From NCBI GenBank assembly GCA_038228295.1, contig JBBRPH010000020.1:1-64000 (forward strand): 64,000 nt of DNA. Reading direction: 5' to 3'. Positions 35,062 through 43,624 of this stretch are shown here, piece by piece. Positions within the stretch are counted from its first letter, which is position 1. Each line of letters opens with the position of its first letter. This stretch comes from JAICKM01 sp038228295. GTDB taxonomy: Bacteria; Chloroflexota; Chloroflexia; QHBQ01; JAICKM01. The notes under the pieces were generated by a model. The model did no database searches. It was not told the origin of the DNA and worked only from the letters and a program-made list of their open reading frames with translations. The position numbers and the translations under genes were made by a program.

Positions 35062-35403
35062 TTAGGCCATGCCACCGCCGCTGCTGCCGTTGGCTCCCCC
35101 CATGCTGCCGCCGCCGCTGCTGCCGCCGACGATCACGGTCCCCCCCATGCTGCCACCGCCGCTGCTGCCGTTGGCTCCCCCCATGCTGCCACCGCCGCTG
35201 CTGCCGCCGACGATCACGGTCCCCCCCATGCTGCCACCGCCGCTGCTGCCGTTCATGCTGCCGCCGCCGCTGCTGCCACCCACAACCACGGAGTTACCAC
35301 CGGTATGAGTGACCGCTACCTGATTCCCATGTGCGCCAATAGCTCCTAAAGCCATTGCTACAGTGATGGATACAGCCCATTTTTTAACCGATGCGATCTT
35401 CAT
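35062..35403 (-). CDS. Secreted Gly/Ser/Met-rich tandem-repeat protein
   Basis: A 113-residue protein: signal peptide (KIASVKKWAVSITVAMALGAIGAHG, likely cut near residue 26), a short segment with VAVTHTGG, then five SSGGGSM modules plus a final SSGGGMA, arranged as an alternating 15- and 12-residue pair (SSGGGSMGGTVIVGG and SSGGGSMGGANG). At DNA level this is an 81-bp tandem repeat. The gene has its own strong promoter (35527-35499) and terminator, so it is probably well expressed. No family is recognised. The composition suggests a flexible matrix, sheath or structural protein. Methionine at regular spacing could bind copper, but this is speculation. Confidence 0.72.
   Translation of the reverse strand: MKIASVKKWAVSITVAMALGAIGAHGNQVAVTHTGGNSVVVGGSSGGGSMNGSSGGGSMGGTVIVGGSSGGGSMGGANGSSGGGSMGGTVIVGGSSGGGSMGGANGSSGGGMA
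35080..35280 (-). repeat. Tandem coding repeats (81-bp unit of two modules)
   Basis: Copies of ATGCTGCCACCGCCGCTGCT-type modules are joined alternately by a Thr-Val-Ile-Val or an Ala-Asn linker. Some copies are identical except for single bases. Replication slippage in frame would change module number. Confidence 0.85.
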
Positions 35404-35498
35404 GGATGTGTTCCCTCTCTACTAGTTGCTGTAATCAATAACGATTAACTATTCACGCTGGTGGAGTAACAATCAACTCGGTACTCGCAACCATCGTC

Positions 35499-35527
35499 AT
35501 TGTAGCAGAAGCATCGGCTGGAGTCAA
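35499..35527 (-). promoter_or_regulatory. Strong promoter of the Gly-rich protein gene
   Basis: On the minus strand, TTGACT (35527-35522), a 17-bp spacer and TACAAT (35504-35499) preceded by TGC. It predicts a start near 35492 and a 5' leader of about 90 nt before ATG 35403. Confidence 0.75.
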
Positions 35528-35543
35528 TAGGCGGATTCACTAT

Positions 35544-36890
35544 TTATCTATTACCGGCACCAAAATGTTGTTGCAAAACTTTTGCCACTAATCTGGGGCG
35601 AAACAGTATTCCAGGGGGTTTGAGGAGTTGCGTGACAGCGAATAGGATACCGTGCGCTTTCGCATCGTGCGCGGCTAACATGGTTAGGCGATCCAGATAC
35701 CAGTGTAGCAGTGGCGACCATTGCGGCTTCTCGCCCTGTGTTGTGCGATAGCGAAAGTCACGGTTGGTCGCCAGTAGCCACGGAGCCGTATTGTTTTTGG
35801 CTAGTTCTTGTTGGAAGTACAAGGCGAAGCCCGCCGGATCGCGGTGTGTGGTCGTTTGGCTGTAGGTGTGTAAGCATCTGTCCAATACTTTGGCGCTCTG
35901 GGCTGCAACGGTAATGCCTTGCGAGTGCTGCGGATTGAGGATACACGCCGCATCGCCTAATACGATAAACTGTTCGGGTCGGCTTGATAGCGATTCATAA
36001 TGACGTAAGCGATTTTCTGTATGCTGATAGCCCCAAACAGGCGAAATCGGTACCGCAGTGTCTATAAACTGGTATGCCTGGGAACTCGGCAGGCTACGTA
36101 CAAAATCTAGTAGCGGCTCTTCCTCTAACGGTGGGTAATCCCCTGCTACTCCGGTGATGGTGGCAAGCCAACGGTTTCCCTCCACACGGGCAATCACACA
36201 ACCCCTGCTAGCGGTTTCCGTTAGCATCACTTGCCAATCAGGTGTGCGATCACTTGGGCAAGTGTAATAGCGGCTGACGTAACGCACCAATGAGTTGACA
36301 GTGGTCTCTTGGGGTGGCGTGTACCCGAGTGCCTCTAACCACTTAGGGGCGCGGGAGTAACGGCCACCGGCATCTATTATTAGGTCAGCGTACAGGCTTT
36401 CCTCTGCTGCTGCATTTTGACTCCGCCCGCGTGTCTGCACTCCTATGACAACTGTGTGCGATTCGTCGGCTAGGAGGCTAGTCACCTCTTGTTGTTGCAA
36501 GCAGCGGATCTGTGGAGAAGCGAGTACGCGCCGGCGAATGCTCCACTCCAGTAAATCTCGGCTGTAGTAATGGACATTGTAATTGGTGCCGAAGTATGAA
36601 CCTGATGCGACAGGGGTTAAAGGCGCAATAGTGCCGGACCAATCTACTACGGTAGCCCCCGCGTTGAGCAGGTCTGCTTCGATACCTGGAAAAAGCTGTT
36701 CTAGGATCAGACGGCCGCCCATAAGGAGCTGATGCCGGTGCCGAGCATGAGGTGTACCTTTACGCGGCTGAGGTTCTGCGGGTAGAAAGTCCCGCTCGAC
36801 AATCGTCACCCGATCAAAGTGATTACAGAGAACATGAGCCGCCAATAAGCCCGCAATACTGCCGCCAATGACGAGCGCGTGGGTGGGCAA
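35544..36890 (-). CDS. FAD-dependent monooxygenase/oxidoreductase
   Basis: A 448-residue flavoprotein of the class A monooxygenase/geranylgeranyl reductase-like group. The N-terminal Rossmann motif is VIGGSIAGLLAAHVL with the acidic end VERD. A GD motif near residue 307 reads IVLGDAACILNPQHSQGIT, which binds the FAD phosphate. No transmembrane anchor is evident. GC content is clearly lower than in the surrounding genes (about 50 % by eye), suggesting recent transfer. It lies between the Gly-rich protein and a regulator whose 3' end is also AT-rich. The substrate is unknown. Confidence 0.8.
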   Translation of the reverse strand: MPTHALVIGGSIAGLLAAHVLCNHFDRVTIVERDFLPAEPQPRKGTPHARHRHQLLMGGRLILEQLFPGIEADLLNAGATVVDWSGTIAPLTPVASGSYFGTNYNVHYYSRDLLEWSIRRRVLASPQIRCLQQQEVTSLLADESHTVVIGVQTRGRSQNAAAEESLYADLIIDAGGRYSRAPKWLEALGYTPPQETTVNSLVRYVSRYYTCPSDRTPDWQVMLTETASRGCVIARVEGNRWLATITGVAGDYPPLEEEPLLDFVRSLPSSQAYQFIDTAVPISPVWGYQHTENRLRHYESLSSRPEQFIVLGDAACILNPQHSQGITVAAQSAKVLDRCLHTYSQTTTHRDPAGFALYFQQELAKNNTAPWLLATNRDFRYRTTQGEKPQWSPLLHWYLDRLTMLAAHDAKAHGILFAVTQLLKPPGILFRPRLVAKVLQQHFGAGNR

Positions 36891-36925
36891 AACTTACATC
36901 CCCTCTGTATAGGCTAGTTGTTTAA

Positions 36926-39691
36926 TCATTTGATGAGTGACGCTAACGCTAATTCTAAAGCTTCCTGTAGGGACATTGCCTGCCCGGCGGTCCAAGCAGC
37001 TGTCCATTCGGTTTCATTAATCGCAGCCTGCACCGCGGCGACATGGGGTGCGTAGGCACCGGCATCGGGGGGATCTAAGTGCGCGTTTATGGCTTGCAAA
37101 AGGCCATCTGTTGCTCCGCACAGCTGGGCAGCGTGAAGCCAATGGCTGCGTTTGGCAGCCACTCCGACTGCTGCCGCCCAGCACATAGCGATGCCTTCTT
37201 TGTTGCCCAACTGTTGATATAAGACCATACTCTCAGTAAATAAGTCTGCCGCTTTGTGGAAATCGCCTTGAGCCAAAGTAATTTGACCAAGGTTGTGTGA
37301 AGCTAAAGCCAATCCTGATCTATCCATACAATCAGTGTATATTCTTAACGCTGATTCTACAACATGGGTAGCGGGTATCAATTGGCCTTGTGCCCGTAGA
37401 GCCTCGCCTAAGTTAAGTGCGCTACTTGCAACTCCTTGCATATTATTTAGCATTCGCCGTAGTTGTAAACTTTCTTCTGCAAGTAATTGTGCGCTGTGGG
37501 CATCACCACGATTAAGCGCCAATATACTTAAATTATCGAGTACACTAGCGACCCCCGGTTTATGATCTACGACACGATAGAGGGTCAAACTTTCTTCCAG
37601 TGCGTTCTTGGCCTCTGCAATGTCGCCCTGTCGCTGTGCTATCCAGCTAAGGTCCACTAGCGCGCGCGCCGTTGATTTGCGATCACCAATTTCACGGTAC
37701 AGTTTCACACTAACCTCCAACTGTGTGTGCGCTTCGACGAAATCGCCTTGACCGGTTGCGAAGCGACCGGCTCCTTCTAGGGCTTTAGCGCGGGCTGCAG
37801 GCGTGGCGGGACCGGGGCGATCTAGCGCCGCATCCAGCCAAGCGCGCCCTTCGATCCAGTAGCCACGGCGCAGCCAGAATGGTTGGAGCGCGCCGACGAG
37901 GCGTAGTTCGGCCTCGATGCCCGCTGGGTCGTCCTGGCACCATTCGAGGGCGGCGCGCAGATTGTCGTGTTCGAGTTCAAGGCGATCCAGCCATTGTACA
38001 GCTTGCTGCTCGCGGATTGGAGCTTCGGCTTCCTCGGCTAGGGCCAGGAACCAATCGCGGTGGCGAATGCGGACGGCGGCGGATTCGCCGGCTTCGGTCA
38101 AGCGGTCGCGGGCATACTGCCGGATCGTTTCGAGCAGGCTATAGCGTGGGCTGCCGTCGGGTATGGGTTCGACCAGCAGCGACTTGTTGATCAGCTGTTG
38201 GAGGCTGTCGGCACAGTTGCCGCTGACAGTCGTGTCTGTATCGGTCACGGCGGCAGCAGCCTCGGCAGTAAAGCCGCCCGCGAAGACCGAGAGGGCACGT
38301 AGTAGGCGACGTTCCGCGTCGGGTAGCAGATCATAGCTCCAGTCAATCAGGGCACGCAGGGTTTGCTGGCGGGGTAGGGCGGTGCGACTGCCGCCGGTGA
38401 GCAGGCGAAAGCGATCATCGAGCCGGGCAGCGATGCCGTCCACCGGCAGCAGGCGTACACGGGCGGCAGCCAATTCAATGGCGAGTGGGATGCCGTCGAG
38501 CCGGCGACAGATCTGGGCTACAGCAGGCGCGTTATCGGCGGTGAGCCGGAAATGGGGCTGCGCCGCCTGCACGCGATCTAGAAACAAGCGCACCGATTCG
38601 ACCGTAGCTAACGCGCTAGGGTCGGTGGCCCCGGTGGGCGGTAGGCTCAGTGACGGCACGCGGTAGACAGCTTCGTTGGGCAGGCTCAACGGTTCGCGGC
38701 TGCTCGCCAGCACCGTCACTCCCGGACAGGCGGCCCGTAACTGCTCGACTAGAGCCGCGCAGGCGGTCAGCACGTGTTCGCAGTTATCAAGCAGCAGCAG
38801 CGTGGTCTGCGGCTGAAGATGGGCGATCAGACTCGCCTCCAACGGCCGTCCGGGTTCCCCTCGCACCCCCAGTACCGTTGCCACCGCTTGAGCCAGCAGC
38901 GCCGGGTCGGTCAAAGCCGCTAGTTCGACGACCCAAACCCCGGTGGGAAAGCGGTCGAGCGATTGGGCAGCGGCTTGCAAAGCGAGGCGCGTCTTGCCGG
39001 TGCCGCCGGAGCCGGTGAGCGTGACTAGGCGGCTCGTCGCCAGCAAGTGTAGCACGGTCGTCAGCGCCTCAGCGCGCCCAATAAAAGGGGTTAATTGGAT
39101 CGGCAGATTATGCGCGGTGGCGGGCAAGGCGCGGAGCGGATCGGTTCGGTCAGGCAGGCCCGCGCCGATCAACTGGAATACTCGCTCCGGCTGTTCCAGG
39201 TCACGGAATCGCTGTTCTCCTAGGTCGCGCAGGGTCAAATCGGTCGGCAAGGCTGGGCCGAGCGCGGCAGCGGTTGCGCCGGTGAGCAGGATCTGGTCGC
39301 CGTGTCCGGCCCCCAGCAAGCGCGCGGTGCGATTAAGCGCCGGGCCGAAAAAATCGCCGGCGCGCTGTTCAGCGGGGCCGCTGTGCAAGGCCATCACTAC
39401 ACCGGGCGGAGCCAGCCCATTATGCATATCCCAAGAGTGGGTGGCTAGTGCGCGCCCAGCGGCGGCCGCCGCCTGTACTGCCGCCGCCGGCGCAGCAAAT
39501 ACCGCGTAGACGGCACTGCCACTGCGCTTAAAGATCGTGCCGCCCACCCCCTGCACCGCCTCGCGCATCAGCCGATCATAGTGGCCCAGGATGCGGCCCA
39601 TCGTCGCGGGGTATTCTTCCCACAGGCGGACATTGCCCACAATGTCGGCAAAGAGGAAAGTTAGGCCGGCGGGTGCGCTTGTTACGTCCAT
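36926..39691 (-). CDS. Cyclase-ATPase-TPR regulator with one cyclase metal ligand lost
   Basis: A 921-residue paralogue of the protein at 32059. In the cyclase domain the first Asp is kept (FLFADIVGN) but the second is replaced (FKRSGSAVYAVF, where its paralogue has GGDAF), so catalysis is doubtful. The ATPase follows with Walker A GSGGTGKT and LLLLDNCEHV, and a stretch identical to the paralogue (DDRFRLLTGGSRTALPRQQ). The C-terminal TPR region, encoded below about 37760, is much AT-richer than the rest. The -10 TGCTATAAT at 39763-39755 overlaps the preceding glycosyltransferase stop codon. Confidence 0.86.
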   Translation of the reverse strand: MDVTSAPAGLTFLFADIVGNVRLWEEYPATMGRILGHYDRLMREAVQGVGGTIFKRSGSAVYAVFAAPAAAVQAAAAAGRALATHSWDMHNGLAPPGVVMALHSGPAEQRAGDFFGPALNRTARLLGAGHGDQILLTGATAAALGPALPTDLTLRDLGEQRFRDLEQPERVFQLIGAGLPDRTDPLRALPATAHNLPIQLTPFIGRAEALTTVLHLLATSRLVTLTGSGGTGKTRLALQAAAQSLDRFPTGVWVVELAALTDPALLAQAVATVLGVRGEPGRPLEASLIAHLQPQTTLLLLDNCEHVLTACAALVEQLRAACPGVTVLASSREPLSLPNEAVYRVPSLSLPPTGATDPSALATVESVRLFLDRVQAAQPHFRLTADNAPAVAQICRRLDGIPLAIELAAARVRLLPVDGIAARLDDRFRLLTGGSRTALPRQQTLRALIDWSYDLLPDAERRLLRALSVFAGGFTAEAAAAVTDTDTTVSGNCADSLQQLINKSLLVEPIPDGSPRYSLLETIRQYARDRLTEAGESAAVRIRHRDWFLALAEEAEAPIREQQAVQWLDRLELEHDNLRAALEWCQDDPAGIEAELRLVGALQPFWLRRGYWIEGRAWLDAALDRPGPATPAARAKALEGAGRFATGQGDFVEAHTQLEVSVKLYREIGDRKSTARALVDLSWIAQRQGDIAEAKNALEESLTLYRVVDHKPGVASVLDNLSILALNRGDAHSAQLLAEESLQLRRMLNNMQGVASSALNLGEALRAQGQLIPATHVVESALRIYTDCMDRSGLALASHNLGQITLAQGDFHKAADLFTESMVLYQQLGNKEGIAMCWAAAVGVAAKRSHWLHAAQLCGATDGLLQAINAHLDPPDAGAYAPHVAAVQAAINETEWTAAWTAGQAMSLQEALELALASLIK

Positions 39692-39754
39692 AGGGAGTTA
39701 GCACCCATCTAAGCAAAAATCTATACGGCGCGCCGGCTACGTGCCTGCGGCTGC

Positions 39755-39763
39755 ATTATAGCA
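39755..39763 (-). promoter_or_regulatory. Extended -10 overlapping the stop codon of the glycosyltransferase gene
   Basis: TGCTATAAT (39763-39755, minus strand) contains the CTA-TAA end of the upstream GT2 gene. It would start the regulator mRNA near 39748, about 57 nt before its ATG. Confidence 0.55.
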
Positions 39764-40541
39764 TGGATTCGTTGCCGCGTGCGAGGTGGATATACATTTG
39801 CAGGTTGTAGTAGGCCATCGCCGTCGCCAGCACTAGGCCGAGCGGCCCATCGCGCCAGCCCGCTAGTGTGATGAAACGCCGGCGGAACTCGCGCAACGGT
39901 TGCAGCACAAAGTTCTGCGGTTTGGCGCGCACCCCGGCGGTCCGTAGGGCGCGCGCTTCGTAGGCAGCATAGGCGCGTTGCTTGGCGGTGAACCGGCTCC
40001 AGTGGCTATAGTTATAGTGGATCAACGGTTGCCGCAGATACGCCTGCCGGTCGGCGGGAATCTGCGCGATTTCATGCACAGTGCGTCCTTCGTCGTAGCG
40101 GGCCACAGTGCGCCGCAGCAGGCGTAGTTGGTGGTCGGGCCACCAGCCGGCGTGGCGCACCTCGTGGCCGAACATGAAGGTGCGCCGTGCCACCCAGTAG
40201 CCTGCGTATTCGCCCGGCTCCGCCAAAACCGCCCGGATCTCGCGCACCAGGGCGGGGGTCACGCGCTCATCGGGGTCAAGGAACAGCACCCAATCGCCGT
40301 GTGCGTGGTCCAACCCGCGATTGCGCTGGGCGGAAAAGTTGACGAAGGGCACCCGATAGACGGCAGCCGTATGGTGGCGGGCTACCACTTCGACCGCCGG
40401 CGTGGCGAGTCCGTCCAGAATTACCACTAATTCACAGTCCGGCGACGCGATCAGGTCGGCCGCTGCGGCTAGGCAGGCAGCCAGGTGATCGGCTTCGTCC
40501 AGCGCCAGGATGACGACCGACAGGTGGGGGGCGGCGTTCAT
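39756..40541 (-). CDS. GT2 glycosyltransferase (WaaE/KdtX-like)
   Basis: A 261-residue cytosolic inverting glycosyltransferase. The GT-A core shows SVVILALDEADHL, VVILDGLATP, the DxD-like FLDPDERVTPAL and NFSAQRNRGLDHAHGDWVLF, typical of the WaaE/KdtX beta-glucosyltransferase-like subfamily. A possible amphipathic segment near the C-terminus may touch the membrane. The ATG overlaps the stop of the next GT2 gene by ATGA, so both are translated together. Probably acts in cell-surface glycan or exopolysaccharide synthesis. Confidence 0.85.
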   Translation of the reverse strand: MNAAPHLSVVILALDEADHLAACLAAAADLIASPDCELVVILDGLATPAVEVVARHHTAAVYRVPFVNFSAQRNRGLDHAHGDWVLFLDPDERVTPALVREIRAVLAEPGEYAGYWVARRTFMFGHEVRHAGWWPDHQLRLLRRTVARYDEGRTVHEIAQIPADRQAYLRQPLIHYNYSHWSRFTAKQRAYAAYEARALRTAGVRAKPQNFVLQPLREFRRRFITLAGWRDGPLGLVLATAMAYYNLQMYIHLARGNESML

Positions 40542-41572
40542 AGGCGGAACACCGCGCCGTAGGTGCGCCGCAGGGCACGCGCTTCGGCGGCGGCCAGCCG
40601 TCCGCGCGCCTGGTCCCAAGCCACGGCCAGCGCTTTGCGGATCATACCGAGTCGCACCAGCACGCGCACCGCCCGGCTTACTGCGCGGCTCCGATGCTTG
40701 GCAAAGTAGCGATAGCGCGCCCGCCAGAGTTCCACATACATTTGCCCGGCGCGTTGGCGGGTGCTTTGCCCGGCCAGGTGGACGATCTCAGCGGCGGGCA
40801 CCTGCCAGATTTCCCAGCCGGCGGCGCGGATACGGCGACACCAGTCCACTTCTTCGGCATACATGAAAAAGCCCTCATCGAAGCCACCTACTTCATCCAC
40901 TACCGCCCGCCGCACCAGCATCGCCGCGCCGAGTGGGTGGTCGATCTGAAACGGCGCAGCGGTGGACCGCTGTTCGGCGGGATAGCGGCCGTTGAGTGGG
41001 CTTTCGAGCAAGCGTGGGTGTAGTGGGAAGAGGTCTAGCGCGACTTGGACTGCACCGGGGAAGCGGAAGGCGTTGCGCTGCAACGATCCGTCGCTGTAGC
41101 GTAGGCGCGGCGCGATCAGCCCGGCGGCGGGACGGCTCTCGCCGAACGCGAGCAGGCGATCCAGCGCGCCGGGCTGCACCACCGTGTCGGGATTGAGCAG
41201 CAGCAGCCACGCTCCCCGCGCCACGGCCATCCCCCGGTTGTTAGCGCGGCCAAAGCCGAGATTGACCGGGCCGGCGATCAGGCGCACCTGCGGCCACGCC
41301 GCCCGTAGCCACGCCGCCGTGCCGTCGGTCGAGGCGTTGTCCACGACGATGATTTCCGTGCGCCGTAGGTCGTGGGCCGTGCGCTGTGAATCGGTAGGCT
41401 CAGTTACGGCTATCGGTGTGCTGCTTTGTGCTGCTCTATGGGGCGTAGCTGCGCTCCTGTCACCGCCTACGGCCCACGGCGCAGGGCTCACGGACCGTAG
41501 GCAGGCATCCAGCAGCGTGCGGCTGTTCCAAGTGACGATTATGATAGAGAGGTAGATGGGCGGGTTGTTCAC
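40538..41572 (-). CDS. GT2 glycosyltransferase (rhamnosyltransferase WbbL-like)
   Basis: A 344-residue GT2 enzyme. It opens with YLSIIIVTWNSRTLLDACL, followed by IIVVDNASTDGTAAWL, INLGFGRANNRG-like NLGFGRANNRGM and LLLLNPDTVV (DxD motif), then DEVGGFDEGFFMYAEEVDWCRRI, the acceptor/catalytic region of rhamnosyl- and related transferases. GTG 41572 is chosen because the family homology starts there; an in-frame ATG at 41674 would add 34 unlikely residues. It is the first gene of a two-gene unit. Confidence 0.82.
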   Translation of the reverse strand: MNNPPIYLSIIIVTWNSRTLLDACLRSVSPAPWAVGGDRSAATPHRAAQSSTPIAVTEPTDSQRTAHDLRRTEIIVVDNASTDGTAAWLRAAWPQVRLIAGPVNLGFGRANNRGMAVARGAWLLLLNPDTVVQPGALDRLLAFGESRPAAGLIAPRLRYSDGSLQRNAFRFPGAVQVALDLFPLHPRLLESPLNGRYPAEQRSTAAPFQIDHPLGAAMLVRRAVVDEVGGFDEGFFMYAEEVDWCRRIRAAGWEIWQVPAAEIVHLAGQSTRQRAGQMYVELWRARYRYFAKHRSRAVSRAVRVLVRLGMIRKALAVAWDQARGRLAAAEARALRRTYGAVFRL

Positions 41573-41812
41573 CGTTAGCTTGGTACTCCGTTGATCGGGG
41601 TTGGTTCTCTGTGCTATGATACCGGAAGTCGCCCGCTTGCGCCACCCACCATCGGGAAGACTCTGTGCCTCCATCTATGCTGGACCTATCCCATCCTATG
41701 ATGTAGGCGCGGCGCCGAAAGCCCTATTGGCGCCGCATCGGCGGGTTGCGCCGCATACCCTTCGCCCACATCCTTATACGACGGCGCGGCTCTTAGTGCG
41801 GCGAGCTAGGGA

Positions 41813-42814
41813 TCACGCGGCTGGACGCGCCATACCGGGCGTGCCGCCCGGTTCCACCAGGCCACCGCTGCTTGCCGGTAGCTCTAGGTCGGGTGCATGG
41901 CGCACCGGCAGCCGCCGGGTGGCGACGAGCAGGCTAATGGCGGCCAACAAGACCAGCCAGCCGCTCCAGCCAAAGATCGTCGCCTGGGCCGTGTCGAACT
42001 TTGTACCGGCCTGGGTGAGCAGTACAGCCATGCCGGCGCTGCCGTTAAACGCGGCGTGGCCGATCACCGCCGGCCAAATGCTGCCGGTCGCCAACCGCGT
42101 CCAACCGAACAGGACGCCGAGTAGCACGCAAAAGACGATGAACAGGCCCACGCCGAGGGTGGGGTGCAGCGGATAGTTGTAGCCTAGCAGCAGGATCGGC
42201 GCGTGCCACAGCCCCCAGATCGCCCCCGTGGCGATCAGCGCGCGCCATTGGCCGAGCGGCAGTAGCGCAGGCAGCAAATAGCCGCGCCAACCCCATTCTT
42301 CGCCAAAGGTGAACAGTCCGTTGATGATCGGCGCCAGCGGGATCAGGAGCAGTTGGAGGCCGACCAGCGCACCAATCGGCAGTCTGTCGAGCGCTGCTTT
42401 GGCGCGCGGCGTAGCATCGAGCAACGCACGGTAGCCGGAAAAGTCGGCTAGATCCATGTGGTAGAGACCGAACGCGGCACTGACAAACAGGGCGGCAATC
42501 ACCAGCAGCGGCACGCCCAGCCACGCGGCGGCGTAATACCAGCCCCAGCGGGTGCCTGCGGCGCCCCAGCGTAGCCCCGTGGCGCGGCGCACGCCGGCCG
42601 CCGGCCGGCGTAGGTGCGTCACAATCCCGGTTGCCACGGCCGGCATAAACATCTGCCCCGCCAACAGTGCGCCCGCCCAGGGTACGCGCAAGCCGTGCCC
42701 GCTGAGATAAAATGCGCTGTCCAGCAACCAGGTCAGTCCAAACGCTAAGGCTATAAATAGACCTACGCCACGCCAATCTACTCGTCGGCTATCACCTTGT
42801 AATGCCGCTTCCAT
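41813..42814 (-). CDS. CPBP-family intramembrane glutamic endopeptidase (Abi/CAAX type)
   Basis: A 333-residue membrane protein with about eight helices. The CPBP catalytic motifs are present: FGEEWGWRGYLLPAL (EExxxR), LWHAPILLLGYN (His) and HAAFN (His/Asn). In bacteria these proteases mature or modify peptides, confer bacteriocin self-immunity or release anti-sigma factors. ATG 42814 follows GAAGGAGG; the longer upstream frame is rejected. A strong palindrome lies 39-70 nt upstream and could be an operator. Confidence 0.85.
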   Translation of the reverse strand: MEAALQGDSRRVDWRGVGLFIALAFGLTWLLDSAFYLSGHGLRVPWAGALLAGQMFMPAVATGIVTHLRRPAAGVRRATGLRWGAAGTRWGWYYAAAWLGVPLLVIAALFVSAAFGLYHMDLADFSGYRALLDATPRAKAALDRLPIGALVGLQLLLIPLAPIINGLFTFGEEWGWRGYLLPALLPLGQWRALIATGAIWGLWHAPILLLGYNYPLHPTLGVGLFIVFCVLLGVLFGWTRLATGSIWPAVIGHAAFNGSAGMAVLLTQAGTKFDTAQATIFGWSGWLVLLAAISLLVATRRLPVRHAPDLELPASSGGLVEPGGTPGMARPAA

Positions 42815-42852
42815 TAGCGCTCCTCCTTCACGTCTGCCACAAGGGCTGTCAC

Positions 42853-42884
42853 ATTGTATCATTAAACTAATACAATGATACAAT
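42853..42884. promoter_or_regulatory. AT-rich palindromic operator candidate
   Basis: ATTGTATCATT (42853-42863) is the exact complement of AATGATACAAT (42874-42884), with an internal second half-site (ATACAAT at 42870-42876). It lies between divergent CPBP and DJ-1 genes. On the minus strand TACAAT and TTGTAT inside it resemble promoter boxes. The symmetric AT-rich structure is typical for a dimeric repressor of the GntR, PadR or TetR kind. Confidence 0.6.
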
Positions 42885-43032
42885 AGATTCGATCCAATGT
42901 CAATAGATCTGCGCGCCGGATGTTTGTTGTAAGCTGCCCCACGATACGGCAGCATGGTATACTAGGTGGGGAAATGTTCCCGCCACAGTCATGTACGCCC
43001 CAGGCGCGGGCTTTTGTTACGAGGGAGAGATA

Positions 43033-43554
43033 ATGGAACTTAGCGGCAAGCGGATTGCGATCCTGACTGAAGACAATTATGACGAGCAGGAGTTTATCTA
43101 CTGCAACCTGCGGATGCGCGAAGCCGGGGCTACGGTGACAATCGTCGCGCCTAAAGGGGATCATGAGTACCGCAGCAAAGCCGGCCTGATCAATCACTCC
43201 GACGCAGCAGCAAGCGCGGTGCGTGCCGCCGATTTCGACGCAGTGATCATTCCCGGTGGCTATGCCCCCGACCGGATGCGACGCGATCCGGCGTTGGTGC
43301 GCTTGGTGCGTGAGGCGGCGCAAGAGGGCCAGATCGTGGCCGCTATTTGCCATGCCGGTTGGGTATTGGTGACGGCGGGGGTGTTGATGGGTCGCACTGT
43401 GACCGGCTTTTTCAGCCTGGAACCCGAGTTACGCGGCGCAGGTGCCACTTATGTGGATCAGGCTGTGGTTCGCGACGGCAATCTGATTACCTCGCGCACG
43501 CCTGCTGACCTGGGCGATTTTTGCCGCACCATCATCGCTGCTTTGCAGGAATAA
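43033..43554 (+). CDS. DJ-1/PfpI-family protein
   Basis: A 173-residue class I glutamine amidotransferase-like protein. It begins with KRIAILTEDNYDEQEF, where Glu is near residue 17-18, and has the VIIPGGYAPDRMR stretch and the nucleophile elbow AAICHAGWVLV with Cys followed by His, the PfpI/YhbO/HchA-like signature. Members act as stress-induced deglycases, chaperones or peptidases. ATG 43033 has GAGGGAGAG upstream. A TATACT -10 with TGG extension lies at 42958-42963. The neighbouring CPBP gene is divergent. Confidence 0.88.
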   Translation: MELSGKRIAILTEDNYDEQEFIYCNLRMREAGATVTIVAPKGDHEYRSKAGLINHSDAAASAVRAADFDAVIIPGGYAPDRMRRDPALVRLVREAAQEGQIVAAICHAGWVLVTAGVLMGRTVTGFFSLEPELRGAGATYVDQAVVRDGNLITSRTPADLGDFCRTIIAALQE

Positions 43555-43624
43555 CGTCGGCCCAGCACCACGGCGGAAGGTGCGGCCGGCGTTTACGGTC
43601 GCTAAATCGCCGGCCCCTGTGCAG

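Noticed and set aside
35062..35312. Plus-strand ORF rich in Pro and Leu over the Gly-rich gene
   Set aside because: It is the reverse of tandem Gly/Ser codons; promoter, signal peptide and terminator support the minus strand.
40620..42955. Long plus-strand and alternative-frame ORFs over the GT2 and CPBP genes
   Set aside because: They are antisense shadows caused by high GC, with no homology and no ribosome sites.
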